A stretch of DNA of 12,991 nucleotides from JAAXTT01 sp964530215. Lineage in GTDB: Bacteria; Bacillota; Desulfotomaculia; Desulfotomaculales; Desulfocucumaceae. Every line of letters begins with the position of its first letter. Position 1 is the stretch's first letter. The position numbers were made by a program, and so were the translations under genes. The notes below the pieces were generated by a model. That model was not told where the DNA came from and ran no database searches. It saw only the letters and a program-made list of their open reading frames with translations. This document shows, one piece after another, positions 7,051-12,991 of this stretch. Where the stretch lies: positions 1-12,991 of the forward strand of contig CAZHAJ010000041.1 in NCBI GenBank assembly GCA_964530215.1, in the 5' to 3' direction.

Positions 7051-8325
7051 ATGACCTATAAAAATATATTAAACAATGCATTGGAGAAAATCAGGGATGA
7101 TGCGATAAAAACCCTGCAAAGACTTGTACAAATACCCAGCGTCACCGGAGATGAGTCTGAAGTACAACTTTTTCTGAAAGAGCTTCTTGAGGATATCGGT
7201 CTTAAAACTGATCTTTGGTATCCCCAAGCCAATGATCTTAAAGAACATCCGGCCTTTGCAATGGTCAACCATAATAATCTGGGTAGCAGACCCAATCTGG
7301 TTGGGTGCCTTTTGGGTCAAGGCAATGGGAGAAGCATTATCTTAAATGGACATGTAGATGTAGTTCATCCCGGAGATACAAACAGCTGGACCCACAAAGA
7401 TCCTTGGTCCGGCACCATAGAGAATAATAAGCTTTTCGGCCGAGGAGCCTGTGATATGAAATCAGGGCTATTGGCGGGTGTTTTTGCTATCAAGGCGATA
7501 TTATTTTCCGGCTTGCCGATAAAGGGGAATGTTTATCTTCAAAGCGTCATCAGCGAAGAAGACGGGGGTTGCGGCACCTTGGCTTGCTTAGTCAAGGGAT
7601 ATACTGCTGATGGTGCTGTTGTGATGGAACCCACAAAAATGTCACTGATGCCTGCTCAGTTGGGCGCAACCTCATTTCGTCTGATTGTAAAGGGTGTTGC
7701 TACCCATGGATGTGTCCGGTATGAAGGTGTCAGTGCAATTGAAAAATTTTCTTATCTCCATAAGGGAATTATTAACTGGGAAAAGAATCGGGAACGAGAA
7801 GTCCAGTGGTCGCCATTGTTTTCTCACTATCCTATAAAGGCTCCCATCAGCATTGGTACAATTCAAGCAGGGAACTGGGAATCTACAGTGGCAGAGTCAC
7901 TGATTGCAGAGGGTAGACTGGGAGTTTTTCTTGAACAAAGCCTTCAGGAAGCCAGAGAATCCTTTGAGGCAGAAATATTTAGACTCTCAACGGAGGATCC
8001 TTGGCTTAAGACTAATCCCCCTAAGATAGAGTGGTTTGACGCCGCCTGGGAACCTGCAGCCATAGACAGCAATCATCCCTTGGTTTTAAAACTTTCTGAC
8101 AGCTTTAAGAATACCTTAAAGAAACCTTCCCTTATAGAAGGGGCAACCTTTGGTTCCGATATGCGCCTGCTTACTAAATATGGAAATATCCCAGCCGTTA
8201 TTTTCGGTCCCGGTGATGTGCGAAATGCTCACTTTACTGACGAATTTGTACCTCTTCAGGAATATCTTGATACCATTGCTGTTCTTTCTGACTTTATATA
8301 CAATTGGTGCAATTCTCAACCTTAA
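7051..8325 (+). CDS. M20-family zinc peptidase/deacylase (ArgE/DapE type)
   Basis: A 424-residue cytoplasmic metallohydrolase of the M20 family, which removes acyl groups from N-acyl amino acids or cleaves small peptides. The two-metal site is intact: His101 and Asp103 in NGHVDVVHPG, bridging Asp135 in GRGACDMKSG, catalytic Glu169 and ligand Glu170 in SEEDGGCG, Glu193 in VMEPT, and His394 in NAHFTDE. The dimerisation/lid domain is about 205-330 and includes His219 in the GVATHG motif. Length and motifs fit the ArgE/DapE/succinyl-diaminopimelate group, but the sequence does not reveal the substrate. The GGGGTGA ribosome binding site stands four bases before ATG. The gene is divergent from the permease/SCP2 operon, which raises the possibility that the permease imports this enzyme's substrate or product. 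Confidence 0.88.
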   Translation: MTYKNILNNALEKIRDDAIKTLQRLVQIPSVTGDESEVQLFLKELLEDIGLKTDLWYPQANDLKEHPAFAMVNHNNLGSRPNLVGCLLGQGNGRSIILNGHVDVVHPGDTNSWTHKDPWSGTIENNKLFGRGACDMKSGLLAGVFAIKAILFSGLPIKGNVYLQSVISEEDGGCGTLACLVKGYTADGAVVMEPTKMSLMPAQLGATSFRLIVKGVATHGCVRYEGVSAIEKFSYLHKGIINWEKNREREVQWSPLFSHYPIKAPISIGTIQAGNWESTVAESLIAEGRLGVFLEQSLQEARESFEAEIFRLSTEDPWLKTNPPKIEWFDAAWEPAAIDSNHPLVLKLSDSFKNTLKKPSLIEGATFGSDMRLLTKYGNIPAVIFGPGDVRNAHFTDEFVPLQEYLDTIAVLSDFIYNWCNSQP

Positions 8326-8350
8326 TCCCATACTTTTTTAAGTCAATTGC

Positions 8351-8380
8351 TTGCATTGATAGCACAAGTCCAATTATAAT
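8351..8380 (+). promoter_or_regulatory. Promoter of the universal stress protein gene
   Basis: TTGCAT (8351-8356) and a perfect TATAAT (8375-8380) are separated by 18 bases, and the ATG follows 28 bases later. This is a plausible housekeeping-sigma promoter. It separates the stress gene from the upstream M20 gene. Confidence 0.5.
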
Positions 8381-8408
8381 AAAAGAAAGGGGTTAAGGGG
8401 GTGCTGAT

Positions 8409-8849
8409 ATGTCAGGCAAAATTTTAGTACCTACAGATGGTTCTCACAGATCAAAGAAAGCTGTAGCAAAAGCCTTTGAGCTTGCTAAACTAATGAATGC
8501 TGGAATAACAGTACTACACGTTACTCCAAACGTTTCTCCACTCTTAATAAATCCGTATACCGGACCTGCGTCTCACTCATTTAAAGAGATAATTGATGAG
8601 TATGAAAGAAACGGAACAGAAATACTAAACCAAACCAAACTGGATTATTCAACTTCGGGAGTAAAAACCACTACTAAAATGCTTCGAGGCGATCCTTCAG
8701 TGGAAATAATTAAGGAAGCCAAAGAAGGTGGCTACGATTTCATTGTCATGGCCAACAGAGGACTCAGTGAAATTAAAGAATTTCTTATGGGCAGTGTAAG
8801 CAGCAGAGTGGTAAAACATGCAGAGTGCACAGTTATGATAGTTAAGTAA
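8409..8849 (+). CDS. Universal stress protein, UspA family
   Basis: A 146-residue single-domain cytoplasmic Usp. The N-terminal KILVPTDGSHRSKKAVAKAF (4-23) is the family's first strand and ATP-contacting loop. The C-terminal part holds the nucleotide-binding pattern Gly118, nine residues, Gly128-Ser129 (RGLSEIKEFLMGSVSSRV) and ends in the usual AECTVMIVK strand. The first glycine of the G-2x-G-9x-GS motif is Ala115 here (MANRG), a conservative change that probably keeps ATP binding. Family members are induced by starvation, oxidative or other stress; no specific partner is known. The GGGGGTG ribosome binding site stands five bases before the ATG. It is monocistronic, with its own promoter upstream and a terminator hairpin downstream. 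Confidence 0.92.
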   Translation: MSGKILVPTDGSHRSKKAVAKAFELAKLMNAGITVLHVTPNVSPLLINPYTGPASHSFKEIIDEYERNGTEILNQTKLDYSTSGVKTTTKMLRGDPSVEIIKEAKEGGYDFIVMANRGLSEIKEFLMGSVSSRVVKHAECTVMIVK

Positions 8850-8894
8850 TCCACTATGTGACGTTACGGAAATATATGCAACACTCTCTGCCAA

Positions 8895-8915
8895 TTGTTG
8901 GGGTAGGCCCCACAA
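8895..8915 (+). other. Small G/C-rich hairpin in the usp 3' region
   Basis: TTGT-T-GGGG (8895-8903) pairs with CCCCACAA (8908-8915), leaving one bulged T and a TAGG loop. No T tract follows directly. It lies between the usp stop and the stronger hairpin at 8933-8964 and could add to transcript stability or termination. Confidence 0.4.
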
Positions 8916-8932
8916 ATCAGAGCAAAAGAACT

Positions 8933-8967
8933 AGCGGTGGTTGACTATGTGGTCAGCTACCGCTTTT
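8933..8967 (+). terminator. Rho-independent terminator after usp
   Basis: A 13-bp stem with two G-T wobbles forms between AGCGGTGGTTGAC (8933-8945) and GTCAGCTACCGCT (8952-8964), with a 6-base loop. It is followed by TTT and an AT-rich stretch. It lies about 85 bases after the usp stop. The rest of the 8850-9087 gap shows no gene. Confidence 0.7.
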
Positions 8968-9035
8968 ATATTAAACTTATAAATTATTAATACCCTTATT
9001 AGTACTTTGATTCTTTTAATTATGTATTCTTCTTG

Positions 9036-9064
9036 TTGCTTCAGGAAAAAATAAAATATATAAA
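9036..9064 (+). promoter_or_regulatory. Promoter candidate for the small protein gene at 9088
   Basis: TTGCTT (9036-9041) and TATAAA (9059-9064) are separated by 17 bases in an AT-rich region. They stand 23 bases before the start codon, and the perfect Shine-Dalgarno lies between them and the ATG. Confidence 0.45.
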
Positions 9065-9087
9065 ATACACTCTGAAGGAGGTAACCT

Positions 9088-9480
9088 ATGCAGCTGGAAC
9101 AAGGAGAAAAATCAATACTGGCATACTTTCCTTCCAGTGATTTAGCTCAAGAAGCTTCAAAGGAACTGATAGATATAGGTTACAACACAGTACAGGTAGA
9201 TCGGATCTCTGCTTTTGGAGCAAATACTGACCCTGCAACGAATAGTGCCATTGCAGGCAATGCTTTATCCAGCACAGGATTAACTTTTTTTTCTTCTGAA
9301 ACCGGTGACCTTTCCACCGATGAACGAATTCTCAGGGGTAGTGACCCTTCCAACAGCGGTTATGGCAACAAAGACTACGGGATTGCCGGTGGTAAAGCCT
9401 TTTTGGTTACTGTGGTAACCTCTGATGGCAGCGCAGAACAGGCAGAGAAAATTCTGACAAAGCATGGTGCCAGGTTTTAA
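9088..9480 (+). CDS. Small uncharacterised protein with two beta-alpha-beta lobes and a Gly/Ser/Asn-rich middle
   Basis: A 130-residue protein I do not recognise with certainty. Residues 8-40 (SILAYFPSSDLAQEASKELIDIGYNTVQVDRIS) read as strand-helix-strand. Residues 101-130 (KAFLVTVVTSDGSAEQAEKILTKHGARF) read the same way, with a similar GxxAEQAEKILTKHGA pattern. The 60 residues between are rich in Gly, Ser, Asn and Thr and probably form a loop. The two halves could together make one ferredoxin-like fold, as in some general stress proteins (YflT/GSP17M-like); that is structural inference. There is no signal peptide or cysteine. The AAGGAGGT ribosome binding site is perfect and five bases from ATG, so the gene is very likely real and well translated. 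It has its own promoter and terminator. Its location between usp and an osmolyte importer hints at a stress role. Confidence 0.75.
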   Translation: MQLEQGEKSILAYFPSSDLAQEASKELIDIGYNTVQVDRISAFGANTDPATNSAIAGNALSSTGLTFFSSETGDLSTDERILRGSDPSNSGYGNKDYGIAGGKAFLVTVVTSDGSAEQAEKILTKHGARF

Positions 9481-9488
9481 AAAATGGA

Positions 9489-9522
9489 GAAGCAACCCCA
9501 CACAAGCAGGCAAGGTTGCTTC
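9489..9522. terminator. Bidirectional terminator between convergent genes
   Basis: GAAGCAACC (9489-9497) pairs perfectly with GGTTGCTTC (9514-9522) around a 16-base loop. An AATTTATTTATT tail follows on the plus strand, and a run of T residues follows on the minus strand (the AAAAAA around 9478-9484). It lies between the small-protein stop (9480) and the opuAC stop (9536) and can serve both. Confidence 0.7.
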
Positions 9523-9535
9523 AATTTATTTATTA

Positions 9536-10402
9536 CTATTGTTCAATCCACTGATTAACTTTATCTTGATTTTCTTCAACCCACTTGGCGGCTGCCTCTG
9601 CAGGTTCCATTCCATCTTTAATGTCCAGCATCACTTTTTCCATATCCGAAGCTTCCCACTGGAATTTATCCAGCACACTATAAACTTCGGGATTATCTTC
9701 CGCCAAGCCCTTACGTACTATAGTGGCAATATGCTCTTCACCACCGTAAATGCCTTTGGGGTCTTCAAGATACTTTAAATCCCATTCTGCAAACTTCCAA
9801 TGCGGTGTCCAACCTGTAACAGCAATCCACTCTTCATTGGATACAGCTTTTTGAAGAGCCGCTGCCATTCCTGCACTGCTACTGGACTCCAAAGAAAAGT
9901 CAAGTCCGTACTCGCTTATAACTTCTTCTGTAGCTCTCATAACACCGGCCCCAGGTTCAATACCGGTAATTACACCATTAAACCGAGCTTTAACATCATT
10001 AAGTTCTTCTATAGAATCAATAGTGACATATTGGGGTACAACAAGGCCCACTTTTGCTCCGTTTAAGTTTGGACCCAGGTTTTCAACATCATTCTCTACA
10101 TTGGCAAAATAATCACCGTGAGTGTTTGGCAGCCAAGCAGCCACGATACCGTCAAAATCCCCGTTTTGAACACCCAGCCGCATAGCTGCTGCATCCACAG
10201 CGGTAATGGTTACATTATAACCTAAATCCTCTAATACCTTTTTCATTACATTGGTACTAGCAATTTCAGAATCCCACTGAACATAACCAATGGTCACATC
10301 TCCTTTTGACTCGGGATCTGCTTCTTGGCCACCACAACCAGCCAACGACAGAGTAAGAACTGCTACAACCATTAGTGTTACCATTTTAAGTAATCTTTTC
10401 AT
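9536..10402 (-). CDS. opuAC: Glycine betaine/proline-type ABC transporter substrate-binding lipoprotein
   Basis: A 288-residue binding protein for quaternary ammonium osmolytes. It is anchored outside the membrane through a lipidated Cys23 in the LSLAGC lipobox, behind a short basic, hydrophobic signal. The OpuAC/ProX-type domain fills the rest. Tryptophans in VQWDSEIAST (Trp43), AAWLPNTH (Trp90) and TGWTPHW (Trp188) are well placed for the aromatic cage that holds the trimethylammonium group. The ligand is therefore likely glycine betaine, choline, carnitine or a related betaine; proline is less likely. The ATG follows AAGGAGGAG at a normal distance. It is the last gene of the three-gene importer operon and is separated from the permease by 79 bases containing small hairpins. 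The family call is strong; the gene symbol is by homology. Confidence 0.9.
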   Translation of the reverse strand: MKRLLKMVTLMVVAVLTLSLAGCGGQEADPESKGDVTIGYVQWDSEIASTNVMKKVLEDLGYNVTITAVDAAAMRLGVQNGDFDGIVAAWLPNTHGDYFANVENDVENLGPNLNGAKVGLVVPQYVTIDSIEELNDVKARFNGVITGIEPGAGVMRATEEVISEYGLDFSLESSSSAGMAAALQKAVSNEEWIAVTGWTPHWKFAEWDLKYLEDPKGIYGGEEHIATIVRKGLAEDNPEVYSVLDKFQWEASDMEKVMLDIKDGMEPAEAAAKWVEENQDKVNQWIEQ

Positions 10403-10438
10403 TTGTCTCCTCCTTTTTATTATTAATAATTTATACCG

Positions 10439-10480
10439 GCCTACCTTCCGGCAAGGCTTCCTAAATTAACATTTTAATTT
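10439..10480 (-). other. Two small inverted repeats between permease and binding-protein genes
   Basis: AAATTAA (10463-10469) and TTAATTT (10474-10480) form a 7-bp AT stem with a 4-base loop. A G/C-rich element at 10439-10457 can fold into a short stem of about six pairs, one or two of them wobbles. Both lie just after the permease stop on the minus strand. They could protect an mRNA end or reduce read-through, which often sets the excess of binding protein over permease. Confidence 0.35.
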
Positions 10481-10481
10481 A

Positions 10482-11318
10482 TTAATTTTTCTTTGCTGCT
10501 GTAATGCCTTGGGTAATACGATCCAGCACAATTGCAATAATCACAATGGCCAGTCCCCCTTCAAATCCCTTGGCGATATTTAGACGGGAAATCCCTTCCA
10601 GCACCTCAGAGCCCAAACCTCCTGCCCCGATCATAGCTGCAATTACCACCATAGATAGAGACAGCATTATGCTTTGGTTGATTCCTGCCATGATAGTGGG
10701 AACAGCAATGGGGATTTGTATTTTCAATAGCTTTTGTTGTTCGGTTGCCCCAAAAGCATCAGCAGCCTCTATAAGATCTTTAGGAACCTGTCTGATGCCA
10801 AGACCTGTAAGCCTTATGGAGGGAGGCATAGCAAATATAACTGTTGCAAATAACCCCGGCACTTGACCCAAGCCAAAGAATAGAACTGCCGGAATCAAAT
10901 ACACAAAGGGGGGCATTGTTTGCATAAAATCAAGGACCGGTGTTACCAAACTGTTCACCGTTTTACTCCTTGCGGTCTGTATCCCTATAGGTATTCCTAT
11001 TATTAAAGCAAGAATTGTGGATGCCAATACCAATGACAACGTCTGCATTGATGGCTCCCATAAATTTAGATTATAAATAAGGAGTAAAGCCAGAGATATT
11101 CCTACGGCATTTTTTATATTCATAAATAAATAAACCGAGACCAACACTATACCTATCAACAATAATGGAGGAATTACCATTAAAGTAGTTTCTATGCCTG
11201 TTACTACAAATCTTATAACACTCGTTATCAGTACAAAGATGGGGTCTAGATTATCCCTTGCCCAATCAACAAAAGAAGACACCCATATACCCAAAGGAAT
11301 TTTAGGAATCAGCATCAT
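10482..11318 (-). CDS. opuAB: Glycine betaine/proline-type ABC transporter permease
   Basis: A 278-residue inner-membrane subunit of the importer. An N-terminal hydrophobic segment (about 29-45) and a membrane pair (46-90) precede the binding-protein-dependent transport domain. That domain carries the EAA loop at EAADAFGATEQQKLLKIQIP (about 183-202), the contact with the ATPase, followed by VPTIMAGINQSIMLSLSMVVIAAMIG, typical of ProW/OpuAB permeases. The gene overlaps the end of the ATPase gene by 17 bases, so the two are translationally coupled. There are two adjacent ATG codons; the second (11315) is better spaced from the GGGGGG Shine-Dalgarno-like run, so the true protein may be 277 residues. 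Length and topology match the family. Confidence 0.92.
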   Translation of the reverse strand: MMLIPKIPLGIWVSSFVDWARDNLDPIFVLITSVIRFVVTGIETTLMVIPPLLLIGIVLVSVYLFMNIKNAVGISLALLLIYNLNLWEPSMQTLSLVLASTILALIIGIPIGIQTARSKTVNSLVTPVLDFMQTMPPFVYLIPAVLFFGLGQVPGLFATVIFAMPPSIRLTGLGIRQVPKDLIEAADAFGATEQQKLLKIQIPIAVPTIMAGINQSIMLSLSMVVIAAMIGAGGLGSEVLEGISRLNIAKGFEGGLAIVIIAIVLDRITQGITAAKKN

Positions 11319-12501
11319 TACCCCCCTTTCTTACCATCCCGGCCAGTATAGAGCCCCTGACTAAGATACCTACGAACTTTCCGTCATCTTTAGTTACAGC
11401 TATTGGCATCGGGGACTTGGCAATAACCGGAATGATATCTTTAATGGAGGTTTCCGGTCTCACCGTGGGAATTTCTTTGATAATTATTTCATCTAGACTT
11501 TCCTTTTCATCACAGATTGCCTGGTGGGCGTCTTCTGCCAAAACTATACCATCTAATCTGCGCTCCCGATTAACAACAAAGATACTGGAAATTCCGCTTT
11601 CCTGCATTGTTTTTAGCGCTACCCGAGGACCGTCTTTTTTTGTAATAACAGGATAGGGCGGCTTCATTACTCCTTCAGCAGTCAGCACCTTAGAAACGTC
11701 CACACCTTCGACAAATTTCCTTACATAGTTATCATTAGGACTCTTCAAAATATCTTCAGGAGTACCTATTTGCACAATAGCCCCATCCTTCATCAATGCA
11801 ATCCTGTCCCCCACCTTCAATCCTTCGTCAAGGTCATGGGTTACAAAGATAATGGTCTTACCTATTTTCTCCTGTAGGGCAAGTAATTCATCTTGCATTT
11901 CCTTGCGAATTAAGGGGTCAAGAGCACTGAAGGCTTCATCCATCAAGATAATGTCGGGATCGCTGGCTAACGCCCTTGCTAACCCCACTCTCTGCTGCAT
12001 TCCTCCGCTAAGCTCAGAAGGCTTGCTGTCCTCGTAGCCCTTAAGGCCTACCATCTCCAGCATTTTAAAAGCCTTTTCCCTTCTTTCTTCAACAGGAATA
12101 TTCTGAATCTCCAGACCAAAGGCAATATTGTCCAGCACGGTACGATGAGGAAATAGTGCAAAGCCTTGAAAAACCATGTTAATCTTTTTCCTTCGCATCT
12201 CCAATATTTCTTCCTTGCTGGCCTTGGTTATTTCCTTACCATCAATGGTTATCGTTCCACTGGTGGGTTGAACCAAAAGATTTAAGCACCTCATCAAGGT
12301 CGATTTCCCACTGCCTGAAAGCCCCATCAATACAAATATTTCACCAGAATCTACTTCGAAATTAATACTGTGTATGCCCACAGTTTGACGTGTTTTTGCT
12401 AATATTTCATCTTTACTGTAACCTTCTTGCAACATTTTCAAAGCTTTAGAAGTTCTATCTCCAAAAATCTTTACTAAATCTTTTACTACAATTTTACTCA
12501 T
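11302..12501 (-). CDS. opuAA: Glycine betaine/proline-type ABC transporter ATPase with C-terminal CBS domains
   Basis: A 399-residue ATPase that powers the importer, first in the operon. ABC motifs are all intact: Walker A GLSGSGKST (60-68, Lys66), Q-loop Gln112 in VFQGFALFPHR, signature LSGGMQQRV (164-172), Walker B IILMDEAFSALD (184-195, Glu189), and the H-loop His222 in FVTHDL. The N-terminal insert FGDRTSKALKMLQEGYSKDEI is typical of the OpuAA/ProV group. Residues about 275-390 form a tandem CBS pair (GVMKPPYPVI, then MQESGISSIFVVN, and IPTVRPETSI, then MPIAVTKDDGKFVGIL). In relatives this module senses ionic strength or c-di-AMP and gates transport, so osmotic control at the protein level is likely. 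The ATG has GAGGAG eleven bases upstream, a rather long spacing. A promoter pair lies upstream. Confidence 0.94.
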   Translation of the reverse strand: MSKIVVKDLVKIFGDRTSKALKMLQEGYSKDEILAKTRQTVGIHSINFEVDSGEIFVLMGLSGSGKSTLMRCLNLLVQPTSGTITIDGKEITKASKEEILEMRRKKINMVFQGFALFPHRTVLDNIAFGLEIQNIPVEERREKAFKMLEMVGLKGYEDSKPSELSGGMQQRVGLARALASDPDIILMDEAFSALDPLIRKEMQDELLALQEKIGKTIIFVTHDLDEGLKVGDRIALMKDGAIVQIGTPEDILKSPNDNYVRKFVEGVDVSKVLTAEGVMKPPYPVITKKDGPRVALKTMQESGISSIFVVNRERRLDGIVLAEDAHQAICDEKESLDEIIIKEIPTVRPETSIKDIIPVIAKSPMPIAVTKDDGKFVGILVRGSILAGMVRKGGNDADS

Positions 12502-12570
12502 TTTGGTTTTTACTCCTCTATTGTATTTGCCACCCTTGCAACTTCAACATAATACCTAAAGGGGCGGCAA

Positions 12571-12599
12571 CTTATAATGAATGGCGGGGTTGTTTCCAA
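12571..12599 (-). promoter_or_regulatory. Possible second, overlapping promoter of the Opu operon
   Basis: On the minus strand TTGGAA (12594-12599) and TATAAG (12571-12576) are 17 bases apart, immediately downstream of the stronger promoter and overlapping its -10 box by one base. The spacing is ideal but the boxes are imperfect, so it is only a candidate. Confidence 0.3.
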
Positions 12600-12627
12600 T
12601 TATAGCATGGCTTACGCCATTTGTCCA
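12599..12627 (-). promoter_or_regulatory. Strong promoter of the Opu importer operon with a palindrome in its spacer
   Basis: On the minus strand TGGACA (12622-12627) and a perfect TATAAT (12599-12604) are separated by 17 bases. This is close to the housekeeping consensus and about 100 bases upstream of the opuAA ATG. The spacer contains ATGGC-4-GCCAT, a 14-base inverted repeat that could be an operator. The roughly 90-base leader shows no riboswitch I recognise. Confidence 0.6.
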
Positions 12628-12755
12628 CGCGATGAAACAATATGGAAGTTATTAAACATTAATAATGCAGGACAACTACTGCTGTCTGTCGAAACTTCAA
12701 ATGCTACTGCATTTCAAAAAGACGATTATTATTAGAACCTTTTGGAGGTCTTTCT

Positions 12756-12991
12756 ATGGATTTAATGATGTTATTGCTGGGATTTATACTTGGGGGCATA
12801 ATCTCATGGATCTTTGTCAATACAAAAACCCGGAATGATAACGAAAAGGTAAAAAACGAAGCAGAAGCTATAAAAGCTTCATTAACCGAAAGACTTCAAA
12901 TAAAAGAAGAACAAATTACTGAATTGAAAAATGCAATAAGCAAAATGGAACAAACGGTTGAGGATGTACGTAAACAATATCAAAACGAATC
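12756..12991 (+). CDS. rmuC: 5' end of a membrane-anchored coiled-coil protein, probably DNA recombination protein RmuC (cut by window edge)
   Basis: An open frame from ATG 12756 to the window end gives 78 residues with no stop. A perfect GGAGGT six bases upstream of the ATG supports the start. Residues 1-20 (MDLMMLLLGFILGGIISWIF) form a single membrane segment. From about 25 on the sequence is strongly charged and helical with heptad-like spacing (KNEAEAIKASLTERLQIKEE, then QITELKNAISKMEQTVEDV), a coiled coil. This is the usual N-terminal architecture of RmuC, a nuclease-fold protein that limits recombination at inverted repeats. The nuclease domain lies outside the window, so the name rests on architecture alone; another anchored coiled-coil protein is possible. 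The gene is divergent from the Opu operon and the 254-base gap shows no other gene. Confidence 0.6.
   Translation, partial: MDLMMLLLGFILGGIISWIFVNTKTRNDNEKVKNEAEAIKASLTERLQIKEEQITELKNAISKMEQTVEDVRKQYQNE

Noticed and set aside
10504..10866. 120-codon plus-strand open frame within opuAB
   Set aside because: It is antisense to a well-supported permease gene, has no ribosome binding site, and its translation has no domain character.
12502..12590. Riboswitch in the opuAA leader
   Set aside because: The leader is long enough, but I could not find a conserved aptamer core or a terminator/antiterminator pair.

Overview
The window reads as a chromosomal segment of a low-to-moderate G+C, Gram-positive-type anaerobe, most likely a Clostridia/Peptococcaceae (Desulfotomaculum-like) bacterium. 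This is inferred from four things: a 2-hydroxyacyl-CoA dehydratase-like iron-sulfur protein; a cell-wall amidase with SH3b and AMIN domains next to an L,D-transpeptidase; a lipoprotein-type glycine betaine binding protein; and frequent TTG starts behind strong Shine-Dalgarno sequences. No species assignment is possible by eye. There is no rRNA, tRNA, insertion sequence, CRISPR array or phage gene.

Layout from left to right. Positions 1-213 hold three different tandem arrays, all with a 7-base period. Then come a 2-hydroxyacyl-CoA dehydratase D-component-like gene (-), a small DUF2007 protein (-), a strong hairpin, and a secreted N-acetylmuramoyl-L-alanine amidase (-). The amidase is divergent from a secreted L,D-transpeptidase (+), and their shared upstream region carries a perfect 10-bp inverted repeat. 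Next is a three-gene minus-strand operon read from 6930 down to 4296: a 'quinate 5-dehydrogenase'-like protein of unclear activity, an SCP2 sterol-carrier-like protein and an APC-family permease. It diverges from an M20 metallopeptidase/deacylase (+). A universal stress protein (+) and a small uncharacterised two-lobed protein (+) follow. The small protein is separated by a bidirectional terminator from a complete glycine betaine/proline-type ABC importer operon, read on the minus strand as ATPase-CBS (opuAA), permease (opuAB) and lipoprotein binding protein (opuAC). At the right edge a truncated gene begins, probably rmuC (+).

Functionally, the window groups cell-envelope remodelling (amidase plus L,D-transpeptidase), osmotic and general stress (Opu importer, Usp) and a poorly characterised transport/metabolism block (permease, SCP2, dehydrogenase-like protein, M20 hydrolase). 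That last block is the best candidate for an undescribed system. Roles beyond family level are inference.
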